Shown one piece after another: positions 1-12,500 of a DNA stretch of 64,000 bases; within the stretch, counting starts at the first letter, position 1, and each line of letters begins with the position of its first letter. The notes beneath the pieces were generated by a model. That model made no database searches. It was given only the letters and a program-made list of their open reading frames with translations, and had not been told where the DNA came from. The position numbers and the translations under genes were made by a program. Source of the stretch: Tritrichomonas musculus (taxonomy: Eukaryota > Parabasalia > Tritrichomonadida > Tritrichomonadidae); NCBI GenBank assembly GCA_039105265.1, contig JAPFFF010000007.1, forward strand, positions 5,828,001-5,892,000. Reading direction: 5' to 3'.

Positions 1-458
1 ATCCAATGATCAATAAAACAACTAGTGTATTGCATATGGAGAAATAATACTTTTGATTTTCTCCCATCAAAATTAATTTGTATAAAATAAATTGAAAAAT
101 TTGTGTTATCATTCAAATAAACACAAATGCATAAATCTTGTATTCTCTGCATATAAAATAATATAAATAAATATAAAAACTTGCTATAAATATTTTCTTT
201 TTATTGAATATTATATATAAAAAAAGATCTAACTTTAATTACAAAAAGTTATCATTTGCAGTTCATCATATTTCCATTAAATATGAATGAATTAAGTACT
301 TGGAATTTCTTTTGTTAAAGTACTTTTTCAAGCATTATATCTTTTATAAAAATAAAAAAAAAATATAAATGAAGATTAGCTATTAAAGTTTTGTCAAAAA
401 AAAATATATATATAAATATAATATATATATACATATTTATTCATAAAATAATATATAA
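1..458. other. AT-rich intergenic DNA, no gene seen
   Basis: Very AT-rich sequence with short A and T runs and no convincing reading frame, RNA gene or repeat. It lies downstream of the PP2A B''-like gene, so it should contain that gene's 3' untranslated region. Confidence 0.6.
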
Positions 459-1742
459 TTACTCTTCAACTTCTTCATCATCGAATTCATCATCTTGATT
501 GAGTTCCCATTGTTTAAATGTATTGATATCGATAAGAAGTTTAAAGAACAAATTCTGTTGCTTAGATTTTACTATATCATCTAAAGTTATTTGATTATTC
601 GAACACCCAACTATATCATATAACTCGGCTAAAAAATGATCAAATGAATGATTATCTATGCTATCGTCTATTTCTTTAATTAAACCCTTGTAAAAGAATA
701 ATATATCAGATTGTGATATCCATCCTTTTTCATCCAAATCGATGAATTTGAAAAATAGCTTTGTTCCATTTGGTTTTGATATATTTCTGATAGATAATAA
801 AAGATATATAAACAAATAAATGTCTAATTTTTCTTGATATAATTGAAAAACTTGAAAAACGCGTGATGTGAAAACATCTGTAAAAATATAATTATCAATT
901 TTTTTGATATCTTTCATAATTAATAATCCCTTTTCCTCTGAGTCGAGTTTGATAAATGAATAATATATTTCTCGAGTATTTTTAATTGTTAGAGGGTTTG
1001 TTTGACGGGGGAGTTTGTCCATGCAAATGAATTGGTCAAAAAGTTTGCTTGATAAAAGATCATAAATATCGATACACTTTGATTCATATATTGGACTCAA
1101 GAAGAAGAAGAAAATTGATAAAATAATCTCAAAGTAATATTCGAAAAAATTCTTACTTTTGTTATACAGGGCCTGCAGAGCTTCGATCTTCTTTGCTTTT
1201 CTTTCAAAAAACGATCGTAATGTATCATTTGTAACTGTATGAATCAAGTAAGGATCGCATTTCATTAACTGAAGTTTGCAGACTTTTCTCTGAGAATATG
1301 CCGAAAGAAACTTTACATACTTTTTGGAATTAAAATTATTGCTTTTCTTGTTGGTAAAATAATCGAGAACGTCGGAAGAAAAAATAGTATGGCATTTGTA
1401 TTCACCAATTTCGTTTGATAATTTTTGAAAATCAATTTTGTCTCTTGGAATGATTGTTTGATTTGGATAATTAAGTTCATCTAAAATAATTTTGATATCT
1501 TTTTCTTTTAAAAATGATTTTCTAAAGAGTCGTTGTTTTTCATGTGAAGAAATCCTTTCGGCTCTTTTATCTCTATTGGAATCAACAATATTAGAAAAAT
1601 TTGGTATTCTTAAAAAATTTTTAGAATCATCCAAATTTGTTCCAAGCATTTCCTGTAGATATTTTGCAGTTTCTGTTTCGCCTTTATGAATAAGATTTGA
1701 ATATAATTCTTTATAACTTTCGTTTCTGGTTAAGTCATCCAT
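459..1742 (-). CDS. PP2A regulatory subunit B''-like (PPP2R3 family) protein
   Basis: A 427-residue protein. The C-terminal half resembles the EF-hand-like core of the B'' (PR72/PPP2R3) regulatory subunits of protein phosphatase 2A. Around residues 240-275 is a stretch with NPLTIKNTREIYYSF. Around 328-352 lies FFKFIDLDEKGWIS, with the spacing of a calcium-loop remnant. Near 400 is LFFKLLIDINTFKQWE, which matches the closing segment of the family. In B'' subunits these regions bind the PP2A scaffold and catalytic subunits and set substrate choice. The N-terminal 60 residues could form a LisH-like helical segment, and the C-terminus is acidic (DDEFDDEEVEE). The start is the only ATG at the head of the frame. 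PPP2R3C-like is the closest guess. Assigned from motifs only. Confidence 0.65.
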   Translation of the reverse strand: MDDLTRNESYKELYSNLIHKGETETAKYLQEMLGTNLDDSKNFLRIPNFSNIVDSNRDKRAERISSHEKQRLFRKSFLKEKDIKIILDELNYPNQTIIPRDKIDFQKLSNEIGEYKCHTIFSSDVLDYFTNKKSNNFNSKKYVKFLSAYSQRKVCKLQLMKCDPYLIHTVTNDTLRSFFERKAKKIEALQALYNKSKNFFEYYFEIILSIFFFFLSPIYESKCIDIYDLLSSKLFDQFICMDKLPRQTNPLTIKNTREIYYSFIKLDSEEKGLLIMKDIKKIDNYIFTDVFTSRVFQVFQLYQEKLDIYLFIYLLLSIRNISKPNGTKLFFKFIDLDEKGWISQSDILFFYKGLIKEIDDSIDNHSFDHFLAELYDIVGCSNNQITLDDIVKSKQQNLFFKLLIDINTFKQWELNQDDEFDDEEVEE

Positions 1743-3554
1743 AGATAATTATTTTTTCGATTTTCTATATAAATAAACGGCAATAATATCACTTTTTTAA
1801 GATGATGTAATTCATTCAAATTTTGAGAATGAAAATATGATTATCTCATTTTCTAGAATTTTGCCTAAGCAAGAGACAAGATTATTTTAAAAAATTCATT
1901 TTAAAGCATGATTAAAATGTGTAAAATGCTCTTTTTTTTATTTTGAGCTGATATGAAAATGTCAATATTTTAAATTAAATTATGTTTTTCAACATTTATA
2001 AGTTAATATAAAATATTATATATGTATTAAAATGGGTTTTCAATGTGTAAATTTCCAAATTGAAAAAATGTTATATTATGGATTGCATAATTAATATTTC
2101 AATTTTATGATTTACCAAAACAATTTATAATTTAATGCAAAATGTATATTATAAGCAAATATTTTCATTTTCTTCTTGAGATATCTGCAAAATGTGAAAT
2201 GAAATATTTGATAAATTAAATGGTCATTTCAACATATACGTTTTTAATAAAAATAAAATTGAATTTTAAAGAACCAAACATTTTGGTTTCGTATTCGTTT
2301 TCTGTGTATAATATTAAACATATTTTAATTTAATAATATTGCCAATAAATGCATTGTTAAAGAGATATATAAATGATTATTAATAAAACATTTTGTTCCT
2401 TTATATTTCCTATATTATCATACTCATATATTATATTAACATTATTATGAAGAATATTTGTTTATTTTTTTTTTAATATATTAAGAATTTAAAAATGATT
2501 ATAACCAAAAATATGATGCATATTAAATAAAAATATATATAGATAGATGTATTAAATTGTTTATTATAAATAGCTACATATATTTCATAATTATGAAATA
2601 TTTATTAATATAAAAATATTTCAAATTTTTATAATCTTTATATACAAAACAAGACGTTATTCTAACCCGAAATTTCAAATATTCAATTGATTTTCTGAAT
2701 ATTATTTAAAAAAAAAAAATTGAATGAAATTCAATGGTGATAAACGATCAACAAATTCTTTGAATTTTTCAATAAATCTACTTTTTTGATATGTTTATTT
2801 GTTGTTTTTTGAAAATTAAAAAATAGTTTTATATTGAAAAATATATTAGGAAATAATATAAAATAGTTTTAAATATATTAAATATCATGTTAAAAGTCCA
2901 ATTAATTAAATAAAAAATATATATAATGGCATAAATTGTAAATCTCAGATCATTATAACATAAATAAAGGGTACACAGAGTCAAAAATTATTGATAATTT
3001 ATATATATTTTATAGTAAAAGGATAATTTGAAAATTATCATGTATCAGTCCAAAAAATTAAGATATATTTATTTATCGATATCAGAAAGTAAATCAGTTA
3101 TCGATCTCGAGAATCAGAAAGCAACATCCTGAAAGAGTTTAAAATTATAATTATTTACAAGATAAAAAATAAGAAATATCTAAGCAATGTAATTCATTAA
3201 TAATACAATTTTACTATATTTTAACTTCAATCATTATTAAGTTACAAATCCTGTACGTTTAGCAACTTCAATCTTTTTGACATGTATTGAAAAAACGATT
3301 TCATAAAGTATGTCATTAAACTTAATAAGTTTAAATTGAGAGTGATCTTTTATGAGACTTTTTTTGATATTAATTTAATAACGTGCTGGATTTGTGCTTT
3401 AACTAATAACATGATGATTTTGGTTAATATATCATTCCCGCTGATTGAAATTAATCAAAATAAATAAAAGTAAAAACAAATTATTATAAAACATTAAATT
3501 TTTCAGAGTAAATAAAATTTGTCATGATATTGCTATTTCGTTTTCAATTTAAAA
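1743..3554. other. Long AT-rich intergenic region
   Basis: About 1.8 kb without a convincing gene on either strand. It holds runs of A and T and scattered short palindromes. It separates the start of the PP2A B''-like gene from the 3' end of the giant coiled-coil gene and must contain the first gene's promoter. I see no tRNA, no clear inverted-repeat element and no coding remnant. Confidence 0.55.
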
Positions 3555-6500
3555 TTAATGGTTTGGAATCTCAAGTTTTGAACTATCTAACTCCGAACGA
3601 AGTGAAATAACTTCGTTATTTAATGAAGAAACTTGTGTTTCAAGTTTTGTTTTCTCTTTTTTGGAGGAAAAAAGTTGTTCTTTTATGGTTTCTATTGATT
3701 CTTTCAAATTTTGAATGGTATTATTCAAATATTTTGTATTTTCATTCAAATTATTTTGAAGTATTTTATTTTCTTCATTTATTTGTTTGATCTGTTTTTC
3801 TTTGTCTGAAATTAATTGGTCACGTTTTAATAATAACAAATTTTTTTCTTTGATTTGTTTGTCTTTTTCTGAAAGAAGAGATCTCATCTGATTTAATTCT
3901 TCTTCAACAAGTGCAGCATTTTCTTTCTTTTCAATTTGTTTGGGCATTATTTCATTGATAGAATCGGAAAGTTCATGTTCTTCAAGAGTTGATGATATCA
4001 ATAATTCATCTGATTTTTTATTTGATAAATATTCTATTTTCTGAATGAGCTCGTTGTTAATTGAATTCAATTTTTTGTTTTCATCTTTAAGTTTCAAAAT
4101 TTCTGAGGATTTCTTATCATTTCTCTGTGTTGAATCATCAAGTTGATGAACTAATAAAGAAACTTCAGCTGACTTCGATATGTTCATATCTTCTTCTCTC
4201 TTCAACTTTTCAGTCAAAAGTTGAATTTTCTGATCGTTTTTCTTGTATTTAACAATAACTGATTTGCGAATTGTTTTTTCTTTCGATAATTTTGTTTGCA
4301 ATTCATTAATTTGTTGTTCATAAGCACTTTTCATTTCAATAATCTTGCTTGATTTTTCATTTAATTGATTCATTAATATTGAATTTTGATCTTTTAATTT
4401 TTTTTCAGTTGTTTTCAATGATTCAACTTGCTTATTCCAATCATCTATTTTTGGATCAGTTGCAGCATTTTTTTTCTCCGTTTTTATTGATTCATTTAAT
4501 TTGGCTTCAATATCATCTTTTTCTTTGACTAAAAAGTTGCATCTGTCTGCCAATTCATTATTGACTTGAATCAAATATTTATTTCTATTTTCAAGCTCTC
4601 TTTCTTTTTTGCTTGAATTTTCAAGTGATTTAGTCTGATTTGTGATTTGATTAGATTTCTTCAAAATTTCATTCTTTTGTTGATCAATAGTTTTCTTCAT
4701 TTCTTCATTCTCTTTAGTAATTTGTTGAAGGTTTGTTTTTAATTCTTCTTTTTGTTTCTCGAGCTTTTTGATTTTTGTTGATAACGAAATAATATTACTT
4801 TTAGATTGATTAACTTTGTTTGTTAAATCAGTAATCTCGTTTGATTTCCGTGTTAATTGTTCATTTGTTTCTTTATTTTGTTTTGTTAATGACTCATTAT
4901 AAATCTGTAATTCTGCATTCTTTTGTTTTTCAGTGTTTATTTGGTCGCTTAATTCAATGGATTTTTCTATTTCTTTCTTCGATAAATTATCTTTTAATTG
5001 ATCACAATCATTGTTTACTTTTTGGAGTTCTTGCTTCAATTTGTTGATTGTTGAATTTAAGTTTTTGATTGTGAGTGATTTCTCTTCAAGTTCGAAAAAT
5101 ATGTTCTCAATATTCGAATTCAAGTCATTTATGATTTCAATTCTTTCTTCCTTTTCTTTATTTATGATTTTCAGCATTTTGTTCTTTTCTTTGATGATTT
5201 TGGATTGTTCTTTCATTTGTTTTGATTTATCTTCGAGTTCAAGAATAGTATTCTCAATGTTTTGATTCAGGTCTTTGATGATTTCATTCTTTTCTTGGAT
5301 CTCGGCCTTTAGAGTATCAATATCTTGCCTTAATTGATCAATCATTTTATTCTTATCATCTATCTCAATTATCACATTCTGAATGCTTTGATTGAGATCT
5401 TCTCTATCTAAATCTTTAGCTCCACCTTCATTGATATGCTTTTGAATACCCTTCAAAATATTTTTAGATGATGAATTTTTGTGTGATTTTTTACAATCTT
5501 TTCTTCTTTGAACTTTTTGACTATAATCACTTGAAATTTTGTTTGTTATTTGATCGTCGAATTCATCAAGATTAATTTCTCTTGTTTTAATCAAGTTAGA
5601 TGGAATTTGAAGGTTTTTGTGAAGATTATTTGCATATTTGTCCTTTTCTTGTAATTCATCTTCCTGTATTAAATTATTAGTCTGAATATGATCTTCATTA
5701 TTATAATTATTTTCAAGTTTATATTGTCGTTCTTTAGGAGTATTTTGTTTACGAGTAGAATGTAATTTTTGTGATTGTTTTTGTTTTTCTTTAATATTTC
5801 TTTGAGTATTATCAATTAAATTATCAGATTCATTGGATTTAATTGATTTTTCTTCTTTCTCACTTGTAAGTTGGTCAATTTGTTTCTGAAGTTCTTCAAT
5901 TTTGTTCAATTGACTTTGATTTTTCTTATTATATTCTTCAATTGACTGTTCAAGCTTGAATATATGTTGTGCTTGATTAGCCATAGAGGACTTATTTGCT
6001 TGAATAGTTTTGTCACCTTTTTCTTTGATTTCTTGAATTTCAGAGATCTCTTTTTTAGCGTTTGTTACTTCTTGCTCAAGTTCGATGTTTTTCTGTTCAA
6101 TTTTTTGAATATGTTCCACTTTTTCAATGACATTCTGTTCAATTTTTTGAATTTGCACTGAAAGTTCTTGATTTTGATTGGTTTGATTTTCAAGTTGATT
6201 TTTCAGTTCTTCAATTGTTTGTTCGAGTTCTGTCTTGTTCTTGTTAAATTCTTCAATTTGCTGCGTTTGCGCGGCTTTCATGCTTTCTTGCTCCTGCGCT
6301 TGGCTGTTCAATTGAACTTCGCGCGTCTGGATTTCTTGGAGTGAATCTTCAAGCTTGTGTTCAAGTTCTTCAATTTGTTGTTTCTTCTTTGCAGACTCTT
6401 GTTTCTGTGCTTCTTTCTCTTTTATTATTTCTGTCAAATTTGCTTCCAGTTCATCTTTCTTTGTTGCGAGCTCTGTCTTTTCTTGCTCAAGATTTGAAAT

Positions 6501-9500
6501 TTCATTTTTCTTGTTCGCAATTTCAATTGTGAGTTCTTCGTTTTGTTGCTTCTGTGTTTCAATTTCTTTTTCTCTTTCTGCCAAATTTTGTTCCAGTTCA
6601 TCTTTCTTTGTTGTGAGTTCTGTCTTCTCTTGCTCAAGATTTGAAATTTCATTTTTCTTGTTCGCAATTTCAATTGAAAGTTCTTCGTTTTGTTGTTTTT
6701 GTGCTTCTTTCTCTTTTGTGATTTCTGATATATTTTGTTCCAGTTCATCTTTCTTTGTTGCGAGCTCTGTCTTTTCTTGCTCAAGATTTGAAATTTCATT
6801 TTTCTTGTTCGCAATTTCAATTGTGAGTTCTTCGTTTTGTTGCTTCTGTGCTTCAATTTCTTTTTCTCTTTCTGCCCAATTTTGTTCCAGTTCTTCTTTC
6901 TTTGTTGTGAGCTCTGTCTTTTCTTGCTCAAGATTTGAAATTTCTTGAAGTTTTTCATTCAATTGAATATCGCGTGTTTGAATTTCTTGTTTTGAGAATT
7001 CGAGGTTTCCTTCAAGTTCCTTGACCTGCTGTTGCTTCATTTCTATTTCTTTCTCTTTTCTTGCAAGACTCTCATCAAGTTGATTCTTTTGATCAGAAAG
7101 ATCAGATTTCACTTGTTCCAGTTCCTTGATTTCAAGTTGTTTTGTTTCAATTTCTTTCTCTCTTTCACCAACAGTGTTTTCAAGAGACGAGATTTGTTCT
7201 TTACAGTCTGAAACACTTTGATTAAGTTCTTCAATTTGTCTCTTTTGTGATTCAATTTCTTGTTCTTTTTCTTCAGCAATTTGTTCATGTTTTGTTACTT
7301 TTTCGGTAAGTTCTTGGATTTGTTGTTGATTTGTCTCGATTTCCTTCTCTTTTTCAGAGATGTTCTTTTCAAGTTGATTGTTTTGAGCGGAAAGATCAGA
7401 TTTAATTCGTTCTAGTTCTTCGATTTCTTTTTCTCGTTCCTCGATTGTGTCTTCATGCTTTGCAACTTCTTCTGTAAGTTCTTGTATTTGTTGCTTGTTT
7501 GCTTCATTTTCTTTCTCTTCTGCGTCAAGTCTTTGTTCAAGTTCTTCTTTCATTGATGTGAGTTCTGCCTTTTGTTGTTCAAGATTTGAAATTGCATCTC
7601 TCAAATTTGCTGACTCTTGTTTCTGTGATTCAATTTCTTTATCTCGTTCATCAACCGTGTTTTCTAGGTTTTCTTTGGTTGTGAGAAGTTCTGATTTTTC
7701 TTCTTCGAGAACTGAAATTTCTTGTTTCTTGTTTGAAAGATCAGATGAAAGTTCGTTGACTATTCGGATGTTTGCTTCGTTTTCTTTCTCTTTTTCAGAG
7801 AGTTTGTGTCCAAGTTCTGTCTTTTCTGCAGTGATCGTTGATATTTCTTGTGCTTTTTCATTTAATTGATTATCACGTGTTTGAATTAGTTCTTGTGAAT
7901 TCTTTAAATTTGAATTAAGATCTTTGATTTGTTGTTTCTGTGATTCAATTTCTTTATCTCGTTCATCAATCGTGTTTTCTAGGTTTTCTTTGGTTGTGAG
8001 AAGTTCGAATTTTTCTTCTTTAAGAACTGAAATTTCTTGTTTCTTGTTTGAAAGATCAGATGAAAGTTCGTTGATTGTTCGGATGTTTGCTTCATTTTCT
8101 TTCTCTTTTTCAGAGAGTTTTTGTCCAAGTTCTGTCTTTTCTGCAGTGATCGTTGATATTTCTTGTGCTTTTTCGGTTAGTTGATTATCACGTGTTTGGA
8201 TTTCTTTTTGTGAATTTTCAAGATTTTCTTCAAGATCTTTGATTCGTTGCTTCTGTGATTCAATTTCTTTATCATTTTCTTCAATTGTTTTTTCAAGTTG
8301 ATTGTTTTGTGATATAAGTTCAGATTTTGCTTTTTCTAGTGATTGAATTTGCTCTTTCTTATTTGCAATATCATCATTCAATTCTTGATTTTGTTGTTGC
8401 TTTGTTTCGTTCTCTTTCACTTGCTCTTCAACTGCTTTTTCAAGAGCATTTTTTTGTTGTTCAAGTATTAAGATTTCTCCTTTTTTATTTGATAATTCAG
8501 TTGACAGTTCTTCATTTTGTTGTTTATGAGATGTGATTTCTTTATTTCTTTCATCAAGAGTTTGCTCAAGATCAGCTTTTTGCTTCTCAAGATTGTTGAT
8601 CGTCTGCTGATTTGTTTCTATTTCTTTTGTCTGTTTTTCAACTGTTTTTTCTAATTCTTCTTTCTTTGTGTTAAGTTCTGACTTGTTTTGTTCAAGTATT
8701 GAAATTTCTCCTTTTTTATTTGATAATTCAGTTGACAGTTCTTCATTATGTTGTTTATGAGATGTGATTTCTTTATTTCTTTCATCAAGAGTTTGCTCAA
8801 GATCAGCTTTTTGCTTCTCAAGATTGTTGATTTTCTGATGATTTGCTTCTATTTCTTTTGTCTGTTCTGAAATTAAGTTTTCAAGTTCTTCTTTCTTTGT
8901 GTTAAGTTCTGACTTATCTTGTTCGAGATTTGAGATTTGCTGCTTATTGTTTGAAACTTCGTCAGCAAGATTTTGGATTCTTTGTTGATTTGATTCATTC
9001 TTTTGTTTCTGTGATTCAACTTCTTTCTGTTTTTCATCAAGATTCTGTTCGAGCGATGAAATTTTTTCTTTCTTTTTTGAAATTTCGAGATTAAGCTCGC
9101 TAGTTTGTTGCCTTTCTAATTCGAGTTCTTTAGTTTTTTCATCAAGTGAGTTTTCAAGTTTATTTCTTTGATCTTCAAGTGATGAAATTTGATCTTTAAT
9201 TTCGTTGGTTTTAATTTCAAGTTCCAAGTTTTGTAGCTTCTGATTTTCTATTTCTTTTTCTCTTTCAGTAATTGTTTGTTCAAGTTCTTCTTTCTTTTTA
9301 TTAAGATCAGTCTTTTGTCTTTCAAGTAAAGAAATTTTTTCTTCTTGAATTGAAATTTTATTTGTCAGTTCTTGAACTTTTTGTTGATGGGTCTTTTTTT
9401 GTGAATCAACTGTTTGTTCAAGTTTTTCTTTCAACTTGTTCAATGATGACATTTGTTCTTCTTGATCTGCCACTTTTTGATTAAGTTCAATGATTTGTTG

Positions 9501-12500
9501 TTTCTGTGTTTCAACATTTTTCTCTCTTTCCGCAAGATTTTGTTCAAGTGATGAAATAACTGAATTCTTGTTTTCAGCTTCTTGATTAAGCTTGTCGATT
9601 TGTTGCTGCTTGTTTTCATTTTCATGAATTTGTGATTCAATTTCTTTCTCTTTTTCTTCAATTGTGTTTTCAAGTTCATTCAATTTCTGGTTGTGTTCTG
9701 CTTCTTTTGCTTCTTCTTCATGTGTTTTCTCTTCTAATTGAATGCTTCTTGTCTTTACTTCAAGATTTGATAATTCAAGACTTTGTTCAAGAGAAGAAAT
9801 CAAATTTATTTTTGAATCAACAACTTGATTAAGTTCTTCATTTTGTTGCTTTTGAATATCAAGTTCTCTTGTCATTTCAGAAAGATTCTGTTCAAGTTCA
9901 TTTTGATGCTTTTCAAGAGAAGAAATTTGTTCTTGTTTGTTTGAAATTTCGCTTGTAAGTTCTTGAATTTGATTCTGTTGTTTCTCGCTTTGTTGCTTCT
10001 CTGTTTCAAGTTCTTTCTCTCGTTCTTCAACTTTGTTTTCTAGTTCTTCTTTCAATGATTTAAGTTCTGCTTTTTCTTGTTCAAGATTTGTTAGTTGTTC
10101 ATTCAAGTTTAAAATTGATTCTGAAAGTTCTTGATTTTTTTGTTCATGATTTTCATTTATGTGTTCAAGTTCTTCATTCTTCAATTTAAGATTTGAAAGT
10201 TGTGTTTCATACTCTTTTTCATTTTCAGAGAGACTTTGTTGAAGTTTTTCTCTCTGTGATGAAAGTGATGTGATTTCCTCTTCTTTGGCAGAAACTTCTT
10301 TATTTAATTCTTCTTTATCGTGTTCAAGCTCATTGACTCTGTTTTGTTGAGTTTCATTTTCTTGTTTTCGTGTGTCAATTTCTTTATCAAGTTCTTCAAT
10401 TTTGTGTTCAAGTTCGGTTTTCTTTGTTGAGATTTCTTTCTTTGCTTCTTCAAGTGTTGAAATTTCTTGTTTCATGTTTTCAACTTCTTGACTAAGGCTT
10501 TCTTTATCTTTATTTAGAGATTCGATTCGTTGGTTCTTGTTTTCAACTTCATGATTGAGGCTTTCTTTATCTTTATTTAGTGATTCAATTCGTTGGTTCT
10601 TGTTTTCAATTTCTGATGCAAGTTTGTTGGTTTGATCTTCAAGATTTTGAATTTGGAGCTCCCTTTCTTTAAGATTTGTTTCTTGTGATGAAAGTTCTTG
10701 TTTTTTATTGTCAACTTCTTGGGAAAGATCTTTGATTGATTGTTCTTTTGATTCAATTTCTTTTTCTTGCGAATCAACTTTCTTTTCAAGTTCTGCTTTA
10801 ATTGATGCAAGTTCTGTTTTCTGCTCTTCTTTTGATTTTATCTCTTCAATAAATTCTTGATTTCGTTGTTGAAGAGAGGCAATTTCTTTCTCTTTTTCTA
10901 CAAGTTTTGCCTCAATTTCTTGAATGTTTTGTTGTTGGGTTTCATTCTGTTGCTTTTGAGATTCAATTTGATTTTCTTTTTCTGAAAGATTCTGTTCAAG
11001 TTCTTCTTTCGTTAAGTTTATTTTGTTCTTCTCTTGCTCAAGCTGAGAAATCTGTTGTTTTTGGCTTTCAATTTCGTTCTCTTTTTCAATGAGATTTTGT
11101 TCAAGAACTGAAATTCGTTCTTTCTTGTTTTCCATTTCTTTTGAAATTTCATTGATTTGTTGTTGATTTGCTTCTTTTTCTTTCTCTTTTTCTGAAAGAC
11201 TTTGTTCAAGTTTCTCTTTCATTGTATTTAGTTCTGATTTTTCTTGTTCAAGAGTTGAAATTTGTTGTTTATTATTTGAAATCTCATCTGAAAGTTCGCT
11301 GATTCTTTGTTGTTGATTTTCATTTTCTCGCTGTTGGTTTTCAAGTTGATTATTCAGTTCTAAAACTGTGTTTTCAAGTTCTTCTTTCTTTGTGTTAATT
11401 TGTGTTTTTTCCTGTTCGATTTCGGTGATTTTTTGGTGCAAATCATCTTTTTCTTTCTGCATTTCATTCATTTTTTCTTCAAAAATTGTGTTGCTTTTCG
11501 CATTTTCTTGTTCTTTTTCATTTATTTGAATGTCACGTGTTTGAATTTCAGCTTTCTTGTCTTCTACCTCTTGAATTAGCTCTTCTTTCATCCTTGAGAG
11601 TTCCTCGATTTGCTGCTTGTCTTCTTCATTCTTCTGTCTTAATTCATCGATGAGAAGTTCTTTTTCTTCTGAGAGTCTGTTTGCTTCAGATGCTTGCTTT
11701 TGTGAGTCTTCGAGCTCGTTTTGAATGTTGGCTAAATTATGTTCTATTTCTTGAATCTTGCTTGTCTGCTCTTCATTCATTTGAGTAACATTTTGCAGTT
11801 TGTCTTGCGTCTCTTTCAATGAATTGTTTAGCTCATTATTGTGGCTTTCTAGCTCTTGAATGTGAGCCTGATTTGATTCATTTTGTTGTTTGTGAATTTC
11901 TATTTCTTTCTCCTGTTCAATAAGTTTTTGCTCAAATTCTTCTTTCTTTTTGTTGATTTCTGTTTTTTCTTCTTCAAGTCTTGAGATTTCATTTGAAAGT
12001 TCATCCTTTTCTTGCTTCTGGTTCTCGATTTCATTTTCTCTTTCATTCAGATTCTGCTCAAGTTCTCCTTTTTCTTCTTCAAGCTTTGAGATTTCATTTG
12101 AAAGTTCTTCTTTTTCTTGTTTCTTGTTTTCAATTTCTTTTTCTCTTTCATTCAGATTTTGTTCAAGTTCTTCTTTTTTCTTGTTGACTTCTGCTTTTTC
12201 TTCTTCAAGTCTTGAGATTTTAACTGAAAGTTCTGCCTTTTCTTGTTTCTGTGTTTCAATTTCTTTTTCTCTTTCTTTCAGATTCTGCTCAAGTTCTGCT
12301 TTATTTTTCGTAAATTCTGAAATTATTTGAATATGATTCTCAGTTTCCGTTAAAAGTTCGTTATTTTTGATTTCAAGTTCGGTTATTTTAGATTGTTTCA
12401 TTTCGTTCTCTTGTTTTTCATGTAAAATTTCTTTCTCTTGTTCTGAAACTTTTGCCAATAGTTCTTCTTTCTTAGATGAAAGTTCTGTCTTTTCTTGTCC